In this document: positions 25,938 through 33,815 of the stretch, in pieces
Numbering within the stretch: position 1 is the stretch's first letter
Layout: the number at the start of each line of letters is the position of its first letter
Assembly: GCA_039026235.1 (NCBI GenBank)
Contig: JBCCMQ010000002.1
Span: forward strand, 124,001 to 188,000
Source of the DNA: JBCCMQ01 sp039026235
GTDB taxonomy: Bacteria; Pseudomonadota; Alphaproteobacteria; Rhodobacterales; Rhodobacteraceae
Length of the DNA stretch: 64,000 nt
Direction: 5' to 3'
Translations under genes and position numbers: made by a program
The notes under the pieces: generated by a model
Seen by the model: only the letters and a program-made list of their open reading frames with translations
Database searches by the model: none
What the model was told of the DNA's origin: nothing

Positions 25938-27497
25938 CTAAAGCCCAAAGAACGGTGCCAGAAACCGCCACATCTGATAAAGGTAAGGCACAGCCTCATT
26001 AATGGCGACGATACCTGCCGCGGTCCCACCGACCGCGCCGGCACCCCGACCAAAGCCTTTGGCGAATTGCCACATCTTTGCAGACCGGTTTGCCGCCCGC
26101 GTAACCGCGTCTTCGGCTGGCACCTCTCCCGCTTCCAGGGCATCCAATACTTCCTCCGCATCTTCGTAGTAATCGACGCGGAAGTCCTCACGAAGAACGA
26201 CTTCAATCTGCAACAGGGCTGCCCTGCCGACCACGATATCCTCCGGCGTCGCTTCCCGCGCTGCCTGCGCCCCCCGTTTCGACCGCGCCTCCGCCACCTC
26301 CGGATGATGGGCGCGAATATCCAGCGCCGCGGTCAAAAGAGTGTCTGAAAGCGCAACGATCTCATCACTCTCGGGCAACTCACCGCCCAGTTTCGCTTGG
26401 ATACGCTTATGAACCGTGACGCATTCCATCTCGATCCGTTGTGGGTCATGGCTGTAGTCTTTCAGCATCCGACGCAGCCGCTCTTCTTCCCAGCAGCCCG
26501 GCAACAGCCCGTTTCCGCCAAGCGCGTCTTTAAGCGAGTCGGCGATCAGCCCAAGCGTTGTCTCAAGAAGGTCAGGTTGAACGACGGGTATCGCTTCCCG
26601 AAAGAACTTACCCTCCGCTTCATCAAAGACGATGGTCTCCGCCAGAGGCGCACGCTGAACCACAAAACGCGCCTCAATGTCGGTGATAAGCCCCGCAATA
26701 TGCTTCGCCACCTTGTCCCAGCTGTCCCGCTCGTCCGTCTGCTCCCAATGCTCATTCGGGATCCGCGCCACCGCTTCTTGCAGGTCCCAGCTTATCGGTG
26801 CGCCATCTTCCAGATGCGACCGGTACCAATGGTTCCAGAAACCCCAGGTCGTCAGGTCTCGGGCGAAGAAAGCTTCCAGACGCTCCAGGCCGGTTGCCAG
26901 ACCTTGCGGCATGCCCGCGTCGTGCCAAAGGGCCGGCGCAAAGGCAGTTGCTATCCCGGTATCGCCGTCGCGATGCCGCGCGTCGGCGGAGAGTGCGGCG
27001 TAGGCGGCGGACCGGGTGGCGGAGAGGGCGGAGCGGGCGGCGTCGGCGGCGTCGGCGGAGAGGGCGGCGGAGAGGGCGGCGGAGTCGGCAGAGTCGGCGG
27101 CGGAGTAGGCGGAGCGGGCGGCGGGGTCGGCGGAGTCGGCGGCAGAGTGGGCGGAGCGGGCGGCGGAGTAGGCGGCGGAGAGGCCGGCGTAGTCGGCGGA
27201 GCGGGCGGCGTAGTAGGCGGAGTCGGCGGCGGAGCGGGCGGAAAGGGCGGCGGAACGGGCGGCTCGTATCACATCGCCGGCTGTACATCTGGCCGCAACC
27301 GCCGATGTGAGCGTCGCACGCAAGACCGGCAAGGCAATATCGACAAGTGTCTCATCGTCCGCGTCGCCAATGCCGGGCAGGGCGCGCAGCGCCGCTCTGG
27401 CCGCCAGCGCAACGGCCAGTTCCCTCGGCCGCCCCGCCTCAAGCTGCTCTTCCAGCCATTGCTGAAAGTCTTCACTGCCCGCAAACTCAACCGCCAT
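25938..27497 (-). CDS. Protein with Ala/Ser heptad repeats and hydrophobic C-terminus
   Basis: 519 residues, family not recognised. The N-terminus (1-75) is a helical domain beginning VEFAGSEDFQQWLEEQ. Residues 82-145 are nine near-identical heptads, x-A-A-[LDR]-S-A-x (such as SAALSAR, SAADSAY, PAARSAY, SAADSAD), with one extra Tyr at 110 breaking the phase; a degenerate tail runs to about 173. The 175-470 part is Trp-rich and acidic (WGFWNHWYRSHLE). The C-terminus has a Gly/Ala segment and ends VPYLYQMWRFLAPFFGL, possibly membrane-active. No signal peptide. Divergent from lepA, 36 bases between starts. No function is assigned. Confidence 0.75.
   Translation of the reverse strand: MAVEFAGSEDFQQWLEEQLEAGRPRELAVALAARAALRALPGIGDADDETLVDIALPVLRATLTSAVAARCTAGDVIRAARSAALSARSAADSAYYAARSADYAGLSAAYSAARSAHSAADSADPAARSAYSAADSADSAALSAALSADAADAARSALSATRSAAYAALSADARHRDGDTGIATAFAPALWHDAGMPQGLATGLERLEAFFARDLTTWGFWNHWYRSHLEDGAPISWDLQEAVARIPNEHWEQTDERDSWDKVAKHIAGLITDIEARFVVQRAPLAETIVFDEAEGKFFREAIPVVQPDLLETTLGLIADSLKDALGGNGLLPGCWEEERLRRMLKDYSHDPQRIEMECVTVHKRIQAKLGGELPESDEIVALSDTLLTAALDIRAHHPEVAEARSKRGAQAAREATPEDIVVGRAALLQIEVVLREDFRVDYYEDAEEVLDALEAGEVPAEDAVTRAANRSAKMWQFAKGFGRGAGAVGGTAAGIVAINEAVPYLYQMWRFLAPFFGL
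26979..27263 (-). repeat. 21-bp minisatellite encoding heptad repeats
   Basis: A G/C-rich array of GGCGGAGnnGGCGGnG-type units on the plus strand, 21 bp per heptad, inside the 519-residue gene. The regularity and high similarity suggest expansion by slippage or recombination, so copy number may differ between strains. Confidence 0.7.
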
Positions 27498-27533
27498 TGA
27501 CCCCCCTCGAAAACCGCCTCATATCCCCATCTT

Positions 27534-29333
27534 ATGACAGACCTCGCCCATATCCGGAACTTCTCCATCGTCGCCCATATCGACCACGGGAAATCGACGC
27601 TGGCCGACCGGTTGATTCAGTCCACGAACACCGTGGCCGACCGGGACATGAAAGAGCAGTTGCTCGACAGCATGGATATCGAGCGTGAGCGCGGGATCAC
27701 CATCAAGGCCAACACGGTGCGCATCGATTACACCGCCGAGAACGGCGAGGCCTATGTCCTGAACCTGATCGACACGCCGGGTCATGTGGATTTCGCCTAT
27801 GAGGTCAGCCGGTCCATGCGCGCGGTCGAGGGTTCGCTCTTGGTCGTCGACAGCACCCAAGGGGTGGAGGCGCAGACGCTGGCCAATGTCTATCAGGCCA
27901 TCGATGCCGATCATGAGATCGTCCCTGTCCTGAACAAGATCGACCTGCCCGCCTCGGACTGCGACCGGGTGGCCGAGCAGATCGAGGACGTCATCGGCAT
28001 CGACGCCTCGGGCGCCATTCAGGTGTCAGCCAAGACCGGCGTCGGCATCCACGAGACGCTGGAGGCCATCGTCGAGCTCCTCCCGCCCCCCGAAGGCGAG
28101 GCCGACGCGCCGCTCAAGGCCATGCTGGTGGACTCATGGTACGACGCCTACCTCGGCGTGGTCGTCCTGATCCGCGTCATCGACGGCAAGCTCCGCAAGG
28201 GCGAGCGCATCCGCATGATGTCCACCAACGCCGTCTACCCCGTCGACCGCATCGGCGTCTTCCGCCCGGCCATGACCACCGTCGAAGAACTCGGCCCCGG
28301 CGAAATCGGCTTCTTGACCGCCTCGATCAAACAGGTCCGCGACACCCGCGTCGGCGACACCATCACCCATGAGAAAAAGGGCACCACCGACTCGCTGCCC
28401 GGCTTCAACCCATCCGTCCCGGTGGTCTTCTGCGGCCTCTTCCCCGTTGATAACGCCGAGTTCGAAGACCTCCGCGACGCCATCGAGAAACTCGCCCTCA
28501 ACGACGCCTCTTTCAGTTTCGAGATGGAAACCTCCGCCGCCCTCGGCTTCGGCTTCCGCTGCGGCTTCCTCGGGCTCCTCCACCTCGAGGTTATCCGCGA
28601 CCGGATCGAGCGTGAGTACGGGATCGAACTGATCACCACCGCGCCCTCGGTCGTCTACCACGTCCACATGCGCGACGGATCGGAAATCGAGCTTCACAAC
28701 CCCGCCGACATGCCCGACCTCACCCACGTCGACCACATCGAGGAACCGCGCATCAAGGCCACCATCCTCGTCCCCGACGACTACCTGGGCGACGTCCTGA
28801 AGCTCTGCCAGGACCGGCGTGGTATCCAGCTTGACCTCACCTACGCGGGCTCGCGCGCCATGGTCGTCTACGACCTGCCCCTGAACGAGGTCGTCTTCGA
28901 TTTCTATGACCGCCTGAAATCTGTCACCAAGGGCTACGCCAGCTTCGACTACCAGATGACTGGCTACCGCGAGGATGTCCTCGTCAAGATGTCGATCCTC
29001 GTCAATGAAGAGCCGGTAGACGCCCTGTCCATGATGGTCCACCGCGACCGGGCCGAGATGCGCGGGCGCGCCATGGTGGAAAAACTCAAAGAGCTGATCC
29101 CCCGCCACATGTTCAAAATCCCGATCCAGGCCGCCATCGGAGGCCGCGTGATCGCCCGCGAAACGCTGTCGGCCATGCGCAAGGACGTCACCGCCAAGTG
29201 CTACGGCGGGGACGCGACCCGCAAACGCAAACTCCTCGACAAGCAGAAGGCCGGGAAGAAGAAAATGCGGCAGTTTGGGAAAGTGGATATTCCGCAGGAG
29301 GCCTTTATCAACGCCCTAAAAATGGACGGTTAA
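27534..29333 (+). CDS. lepA: Elongation factor 4 (LepA)
   Basis: 599 residues, the standard length. GTP-binding AHIDHGKS (14-21), DTPGHVDF, NKIDLP and LepA-specific C-terminal motifs (KPIQAAIGGR-like PIQAAIGGRVIARE, and KRKLLDKQKAGKKKMRQFG) are clear. A ribosomal GTPase for back-translocation and stress-time elongation. Codons are strongly C/G-ending, 62 percent GC on a counted line. Its terminator covers the stop codon. Confidence 0.97.
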   Translation: MTDLAHIRNFSIVAHIDHGKSTLADRLIQSTNTVADRDMKEQLLDSMDIERERGITIKANTVRIDYTAENGEAYVLNLIDTPGHVDFAYEVSRSMRAVEGSLLVVDSTQGVEAQTLANVYQAIDADHEIVPVLNKIDLPASDCDRVAEQIEDVIGIDASGAIQVSAKTGVGIHETLEAIVELLPPPEGEADAPLKAMLVDSWYDAYLGVVVLIRVIDGKLRKGERIRMMSTNAVYPVDRIGVFRPAMTTVEELGPGEIGFLTASIKQVRDTRVGDTITHEKKGTTDSLPGFNPSVPVVFCGLFPVDNAEFEDLRDAIEKLALNDASFSFEMETSAALGFGFRCGFLGLLHLEVIRDRIEREYGIELITTAPSVVYHVHMRDGSEIELHNPADMPDLTHVDHIEEPRIKATILVPDDYLGDVLKLCQDRRGIQLDLTYAGSRAMVVYDLPLNEVVFDFYDRLKSVTKGYASFDYQMTGYREDVLVKMSILVNEEPVDALSMMVHRDRAEMRGRAMVEKLKELIPRHMFKIPIQAAIGGRVIARETLSAMRKDVTAKCYGGDATRKRKLLDKQKAGKKKMRQFGKVDIPQEAFINALKMDG

Positions 29334-29345
29334 ACCGTCCATTTT
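29319..29345 (+). terminator. lepA terminator hairpin overlapping the stop codon
   Basis: AAAATGGACGG and CCGTCCATTTT form an 11-bp stem (29319-29329 and 29335-29345) with a TTAAA loop that contains the stop codon. The A-rich and T-rich ends make it usable in both directions. Confidence 0.7.
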
Positions 29346-29360
29346 CCGCGTTGATTAAGG

Positions 29361-29406
29361 CCGGTGGGCGAAAGCGTTTCGCGCAGCGAAATGCGTGCCC
29401 ACACGG
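29361..29406. repeat. Nested inverted repeat at left border of the AT-rich island
   Basis: CCG-GTGGGC pairs with GCCCAC-a-CGG on the outside, and GCGTTTCGC with GCGAAATGC (one G-T wobble) around a GCA loop inside. Sits between lepA and the SIR2-like gene. No transposase or integrase nearby; possibly a REP-like element or an island boundary. Confidence 0.4.
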
Positions 29407-29566
29407 TAGGGTAAGGCAGTTCTAGTGTAGGTAGCATTACAATATTTCTTCTGTGATCAACTATTGAGCAGAGAGACTTTGCAGCAAATCTGGCCATTCC
29501 CGTTGGCTTTGGAGTAGATGGGTTGTAAACCGCTTTCTTAATGTAGGGCTTACTGTTGTTGGATCA

Positions 29567-30646
29567 TTGACCTTGGAAACTGAAGGTATTGTATTCGTAG
29601 TCGGAGCTGGTGCTAGTAAGGAGTTCAAGCTCCCCGTCGGCGCGGAGCTAAAAGACCAGATTGCGTCTCTTTGTGATATTAGATTCGATGGATTCGGCAG
29701 CAAGCTTGAAGCGGGCAAACCTCAGATTGTAGAAACATTGCGCATCCTTGCAAAATCTGATCAATCCCCGCGTGCAACAATAAACCCTTACCTCCATGCA
29801 GCGTGGAGCATCCGGGACAATATGCATCTAGCACCATCCATCGACAATTTCTTGGATACCCACAAGGACGACAGGAATATCGTTTTAATGGGCAAGCTAT
29901 GCATTCTAGATGCTATTCTTGAGGCAGAAAAGAAAAGCAGCCTGTTTCACGATAGAAAACCTTTCCCGCTCGGCATCAATTTTCAAGGATCGGCGAACAC
30001 TTGGCTAGGAAGGCTTTTTACCGTACTCGCCGCGCAACGAGACTTTGGTTCATTTCTTTCCGCACTTCGCTGCATACAATTCATTTCCTTTAACTATGAT
30101 CGATGTATCCAGCAATATTTCTGCTTTGCAAGTGAGTCGTACTTTGGACTGGATTCAGCGCAAGTCGAAGAGGTGTTGGAAGCTATTCAAATACAGTACG
30201 TATATGGGAGTGTTGGTGAATACAAATGGGACAAGAACAACCTAGCTTTCGGACAGCCGTTCTATGGTCAAAGACTCTTAGACGCTGTTGATAACATCAA
30301 AACATTTACTGAAGGAGTCGATCTAGAGGTATCGGAATTAATTTTTTCGAGAATTGATGGATGTAGGTCAATAAATTTTTTGGGGTTCGGGTTTCTGGAA
30401 TTGAATATGAAGGCTCTGTTGGCTGACAAACAACCGATTGCCAGTAGTATTCGTGCGACCGGAAAGGGGCTGAGCGCGGACGATCGGAATCTCCTGAATG
30501 GAGACCTGGAGCGAATGTTTGCTTTGAGTAAAGATGCATCAGGCGTCTCGTATTTTGGGACGAATTTGGACGCGTTCTATTCAGGAACCTGCAGTGAATT
30601 CATAACCGAATTTGGGCGCAGGCTCTTGCGCGAACTGGACGCCTAG
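29567..30646 (+). CDS. SIR2-domain protein, candidate anti-phage NADase
   Basis: 359 residues, cytoplasmic. Motifs fit the SIR2-like family found in defence proteins, not deacetylases: VFVVGAGASKEFKLPVG (9-25) for NAD binding, SIDNFLD (91-97), FISFNYDRC (172-180) with the NAD-contacting Asn176, YVYGSVGE (211-218) where the catalytic His of other members is replaced by Tyr213, and FLGFGFLELN (271-280). Base composition is far lower in GC (35 and 45 percent on two counted lines) than lepA, indicating transfer. No ATG start fits; TTG 29567 is used, another TTG at 29573. No partner gene is evident, so a single-gene system is the reading. NADase activity is inferred. Confidence 0.7.
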   Translation: MTLETEGIVFVVGAGASKEFKLPVGAELKDQIASLCDIRFDGFGSKLEAGKPQIVETLRILAKSDQSPRATINPYLHAAWSIRDNMHLAPSIDNFLDTHKDDRNIVLMGKLCILDAILEAEKKSSLFHDRKPFPLGINFQGSANTWLGRLFTVLAAQRDFGSFLSALRCIQFISFNYDRCIQQYFCFASESYFGLDSAQVEEVLEAIQIQYVYGSVGEYKWDKNNLAFGQPFYGQRLLDAVDNIKTFTEGVDLEVSELIFSRIDGCRSINFLGFGFLELNMKALLADKQPIASSIRATGKGLSADDRNLLNGDLERMFALSKDASGVSYFGTNLDAFYSGTCSEFITEFGRRLLRELDA

Positions 30647-30656
30647 GAAGAGCTTC

Positions 30657-30712
30657 GGGTGCGTTCCGCACCCACCCTCGGGTCCGGCACGTGAGTGCCG
30701 CTGTGCGGCACT
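30657..30712. repeat. Series of short perfect hairpins after the SIR2 gene
   Basis: GGGTGCG-TTC-CGCACCC (30657-30673) and AGTGCCGC-TGT-GCGGCACT (30694-30712) follow the SIR2 stop closely; a third, GTTTGC-GAA-GCAAAC within GAAAG/CTTTC, lies just after. All have 3-base loops and no T-run. May be 3'-end structures or remnants of a mobile element. Confidence 0.45.
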
Positions 30713-30910
30713 TGCGGGAAAGTGAAGTGGTTTGCGAAGCAAACTGTGTGCTTTCGCGTGGAGCGGGCCAAGAACGATCTCTTCAATTCAGGCAACCAGC
30801 GCCACCTCCCCTAACAAGGGGACCAAGCCACCTGCAAAGCCGCTCCATAGCCAGAAACCCGGTTTTCCGTTAGTGTCCCTGTGTATTCACACCCGGGGGG
30901 GGGAATTTTC

Positions 30911-31597
30911 ATGAAGACCATCACCGCGGCGCTTGCCGTCTGCGCCATCTGTGCGGCCTCCGCCGCCCATGCCGTCACCTATTATTTCGAGGCCGCACTG
31001 GACATCGACGAATCCTCGCCCGACATACCCGGCTCCGTCGTCGATATCGCGGCGGCCTTCCCGGTCATCACCGGCACGCTGACCTTCGACCAGTCCTCTA
31101 AACTGCCGCTGGTCTTCCCCCTCGACGCTGCGGCCTATGACGCGCCGGTGTTGCTGGTCGATCAGTTCAACACCGCCGGGCTGACCGCCGGACCCAGTGG
31201 GGGCACGACCCTCTATGACGATGTGGAGGTCATCAGCGGCGACATCATCGATGCGGTCTTCACCGGCAACAACGGGCTGACCGGCCTGCCCGCGGGCATT
31301 TACGAGCAATTCGCCTTTTCTATCAGCGACGACACCAATTCGGTGCTCGGCGACACCGACCTGCCGGTGGTCACGGATTTCTCGGACTGGACGGCGGGCA
31401 CGCTGTCGTTCTCAGTCTCTGACTGGAGCGGCAGCACGTTCAACGCCAGTGAATTCGTCATCTTCGAGGTGACGGATTTCACCACCGTGCCGCCTGGCGT
31501 CGGTGTCATTCCACTGCCAGCGGGCCTGCCGCTTTTGGCAGTCGGTCTGATCGGTCTGGGGGCGGCTGCGCGCCGTCGACGGGGACCGACGCTTTAG
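30911..31597 (+). CDS. Secreted protein with VPLPA-CTERM sorting tail
   Basis: 228 residues from ATG 30911. Signal peptide (TITAALAVCAICAASAAHA), then a beta-rich extracellular domain (EAALDIDESSPDIPGS...LTFDQSSKLP) and a C-terminal sorting signal: VIPLPA at 199-204, hydrophobic helix, RRRR. This is the tripartite tail read by exosortase and seen often in Roseobacter-group bacteria. Probably exported and anchored or released with exopolysaccharide. The upstream leader has a run of Gs before the ribosome binding site. Function of the domain unknown. Confidence 0.82.
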   Translation: MKTITAALAVCAICAASAAHAVTYYFEAALDIDESSPDIPGSVVDIAAAFPVITGTLTFDQSSKLPLVFPLDAAAYDAPVLLVDQFNTAGLTAGPSGGTTLYDDVEVISGDIIDAVFTGNNGLTGLPAGIYEQFAFSISDDTNSVLGDTDLPVVTDFSDWTAGTLSFSVSDWSGSTFNASEFVIFEVTDFTTVPPGVGVIPLPAGLPLLAVGLIGLGAAARRRRGPTL

Positions 31598-31725
31598 TTT
31601 TGAACGTCCGCCGCGGCGCCGCTGATCGCGTCGCCTGCGTTCGCGATGTCCTGGCCTGCGCCTTTCACGGTTTCACAGGCCGCCAATCCGGCCGTGAAAG
31701 CCAAAAGCAACAAGATGCGCGTCAT
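31594..31725 (-). CDS. Entericidin-family lipoprotein, 43 residues
   Basis: ATG 31725. The sequence begins MTRILLLLAFTAGLAAC with lipobox Cys17, then ETVKGAGQDIANAGDAISGA, the EcnA/B family pattern. Small outer-membrane-type lipoproteins, reported as antidote/toxin-like in enterics. The stop lies on the stop of the convergent VPLPA-CTERM gene, the two ends overlapping by a few bases. Confidence 0.85.
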   Translation of the reverse strand: MTRILLLLAFTAGLAACETVKGAGQDIANAGDAISGAAADVQN

Positions 31726-32653
31726 GTCCGTCTCCGTCGATCGTTTGTTCATTCGGCACCCGCATTGGCGCGACTGCCCGTCGCCGATACCTTAATTGGT
31801 CCGCTCTGGCGCGGACAAGTGCCAAATGGTTCCCGGGACCGGGCTTTTTCGCAGGTGTGTGCTATTTTTCTTTTTTCCCGGTTTAAGCACCTGCAAATGC
31901 CAGCCTTTTCCGATTTATCCACACCATTTCCCGCCCAGATATCAACAGCTTATCCCCAGAAATCTTTGTTTTGACTACGTTTTTTGCTTGCCTGCGGCGG
32001 CCGGGTTTGGGACAGTCATGTCAACGCAGCGAGGTTTCGACCTCACAGCGTTTCGCAAAGGCCAGAGCGCCGAGGCGATGAAGGAGGGGGTTTTCGAACC
32101 CTCGCTGGACGGCCAAAAGCGCGTGTCGGTTGACTGGGTCAGAGGAGCCGCAAGGTGACTGGGGCGCAGGGAGCAGGCGGAAGGCCAGAGCGGGGCCATG
32201 TCGGGTTTCCGGATCGGACGTGGTGGTCGCACGGAGCCTTCGGGCGCCGGGTGACAGCAGCGAAGGTCATTCGTGGCCGGAGCAAACTGGACTGGGTCGG
32301 TCGAAAGATCGGAATGGTTCAGGAAGGCGTCAGGGAGTGTCCGCAAGGGCACGATGCGAAGACCGCGTCTGAGCACCTGGCGCCTTTTCCTATTCTGGAA
32401 CCTGAAACGCGCGGCGGGGCCCCGTTGTTCCGGCAACAAGACCCCGCTTTCAGCGTCAGCTGATGCATTACCGCGTCCATGCACCTGTGGGCGTTGACTT
32501 ACACGGTCGCGTCGTGCGGATCAACTAGATCTCGTGTGGCGCGCCTCTTTTTTGTCCACATATAACCAATGTGCGCCAAAAGCGGGCAGGAATGGCACAG
32601 GTCGCCCAGTGAAGATGCGGGCGCTGCAGGTTCAAATCAAAAAATCAGAGACG
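31726..32653. other. Long apparently non-coding region with DnaA-box-like sites
   Basis: 928 bases. The left part is AT-rich (pyrimidine tracts near 31866) with TTATCCACA at 31915-31923, a perfect DnaA-box match, and the near match TTATCCCCA at 31950-31958. The right part has two coupled small frames, 32018-32158 (46 residues) and 32155-32463 (102 residues, AGGAG upstream of its GTG), whose sequences resemble nothing known and whose codon use is atypical; they could be decayed genes. A hairpin GCGGGG...CCCCGC (32414-32447) lies at the end of the second. No RNA gene recognised. Confidence 0.35.
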
Positions 32654-33361
32654 TCAGCTGCGGGTGCGACGAAGAGCTCCAAGACCGGCCAATGCGCCCA
32701 GAAGAAGAAGCGCCGGAGCGGGAACCGGCACGGCCGTGATCGACACAGTGTCGATGAAGCCGCCGTATTCGTCACTGTTGCCCGCGGCTGAAAACTTCAG
32801 CGTCAGCGGGCCCGATCCGTCCAGAACCTCGAAGCCGAACACGTACTCTACCCAACTCGTCGTGTTGTTGCTCACGACCAGTTGCTCGCTCAGCGCGCCG
32901 TTGTAGATTTCGACGCTGACACCATTCGTATTGAGCTGCTTGTTCCGGGCGCGGTACCAGAATGAAAGCTGGTAGTGCCCCGGGGCCAGATCGCCCAGAA
33001 GTTGTTCCATAGAGCTGTTCGATTGAACCTGACCGTTCTGGCCAAGATATGTCTCGGAATCGAGCTCCACATAGAACGGGCCGGAATGGGGTGTCACACC
33101 AAGCGTCGCTTTAGTCTGAAGCTCAATGCCGCCACCACTTGTGGTTGTCCAGCCGCCGGGTAGCGTGCTGTAGACATCCCAGGTACCGCCGATGCCGGCC
33201 TGAAGCTCTGACAACGTCTGTCCGTTGCTGTCGCCGTCTGTAATCCCTGTGAAGTCGCCAATCTCGTCGAAACTGCCGTTCTGGACGGTTGCGGCTTGGG
33301 CGACGCCGCCTGTCACTGCGAAAAGCGCGGCGACCAGCGTCAATTTTATTGTACTTGCCAT
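32654..33361 (-). CDS. Secreted protein with VPLPA-CTERM-type sorting tail
   Basis: 235 residues from ATG 33361 (GAGAG 4 bases upstream). Signal peptide LTLVAALFAVTGGVAQAA, then a galactose-binding-like beta domain (NGSFDEIGDF, GHYQLSFWYRARNK, TLKFSAAGNSDEYGGFIDTV) and tail VPVPAPALLLLGALAGLGA with RRTR at the end. PEP/VPLPA-CTERM arrangement, substrate of exosortase. The domain resembles DUF642-like carbohydrate-associated folds. The frame upstream of 33361 is open but has no signal sequence. Confidence 0.82.
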   Translation of the reverse strand: MASTIKLTLVAALFAVTGGVAQAATVQNGSFDEIGDFTGITDGDSNGQTLSELQAGIGGTWDVYSTLPGGWTTTSGGGIELQTKATLGVTPHSGPFYVELDSETYLGQNGQVQSNSSMEQLLGDLAPGHYQLSFWYRARNKQLNTNGVSVEIYNGALSEQLVVSNNTTSWVEYVFGFEVLDGSGPLTLKFSAAGNSDEYGGFIDTVSITAVPVPAPALLLLGALAGLGALRRTRS

Positions 33362-33594
33362 GAAACTCTCACTCATTACTGCGGTCGCCCTACCATGGCG
33401 CAGAGCAATGGTCAAAGGCCGTGCGGCACTTTCTGGGAATGTGGGGAACCTTACCGAGGATGGTAGATCCTTCTCTAGAGCATTGTCTTTATTTGAGAAA
33501 CACGAAACATGCGCGCACTGTGCCGTTAAGACTGCCTCATTTTTGCCAAGTTGCTGACGTAACGTCTTCTTAAAGGCCAAGCTTGGAGAGCCTT

Positions 33595-33783
33595 ATGTCA
33601 CGACTTGTTTTTTTCTGTGCACTCGCCGCAGCGGGATACATCGGATACACCACATTTACCGATCCTGCAGCAAGCTACCGCTTCCGCGCAATTGCGACCT
33701 CGGCGCCGACGGCGGGCAGTATCTCGGCACCGCGCCGCGTAACCGGGGCGGTATCCGGAGCGGCGTCCCGGATCGCGAAGTAA
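33595..33783 (+). CDS. Small secreted or membrane-anchored protein
   Basis: 62 residues. ATG 33595 with GGAGAG 5 bases upstream. N-terminal helix (LVFFCALAAAGYIGYTTF) then a short polar part rich in Ala, Ser and Arg (TSAPTAGSISAPRRVTG). No family recognised. Divergent from the second VPLPA-CTERM gene. Could be a signal-anchored peptide. Confidence 0.45.
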   Translation: MSRLVFFCALAAAGYIGYTTFTDPAASYRFRAIATSAPTAGSISAPRRVTGAVSGAASRIAK

Positions 33784-33815
33784 CGCATCTGTTTGTCTCG
33801 GGCTTTCAGACTTCC

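Noticed and set aside
26798..27310. Plus-strand Arg-rich frame over the heptad array
   Set aside because: Both strands and several frames are open over the GC-rich array; only the minus frame continues through long non-repeat coding sequence.
28134..29108. 324-residue acidic frame antisense to lepA
   Set aside because: It is a shadow of the strongly codon-biased lepA gene; Asp/Val/Glu-rich with no domain.
31796..32158. Longer version of the small plus-strand frame, starting upstream of 32018
   Set aside because: Its first part runs through the AT-rich DnaA-box region with no ribosome binding site; only the ATG at 32018 is worth considering.
32620..32650. tRNA-like text GGTTCAAATC near the second VPLPA gene
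   Set aside because: The T-loop resemblance is isolated; no matching stems or acceptor end could be drawn.
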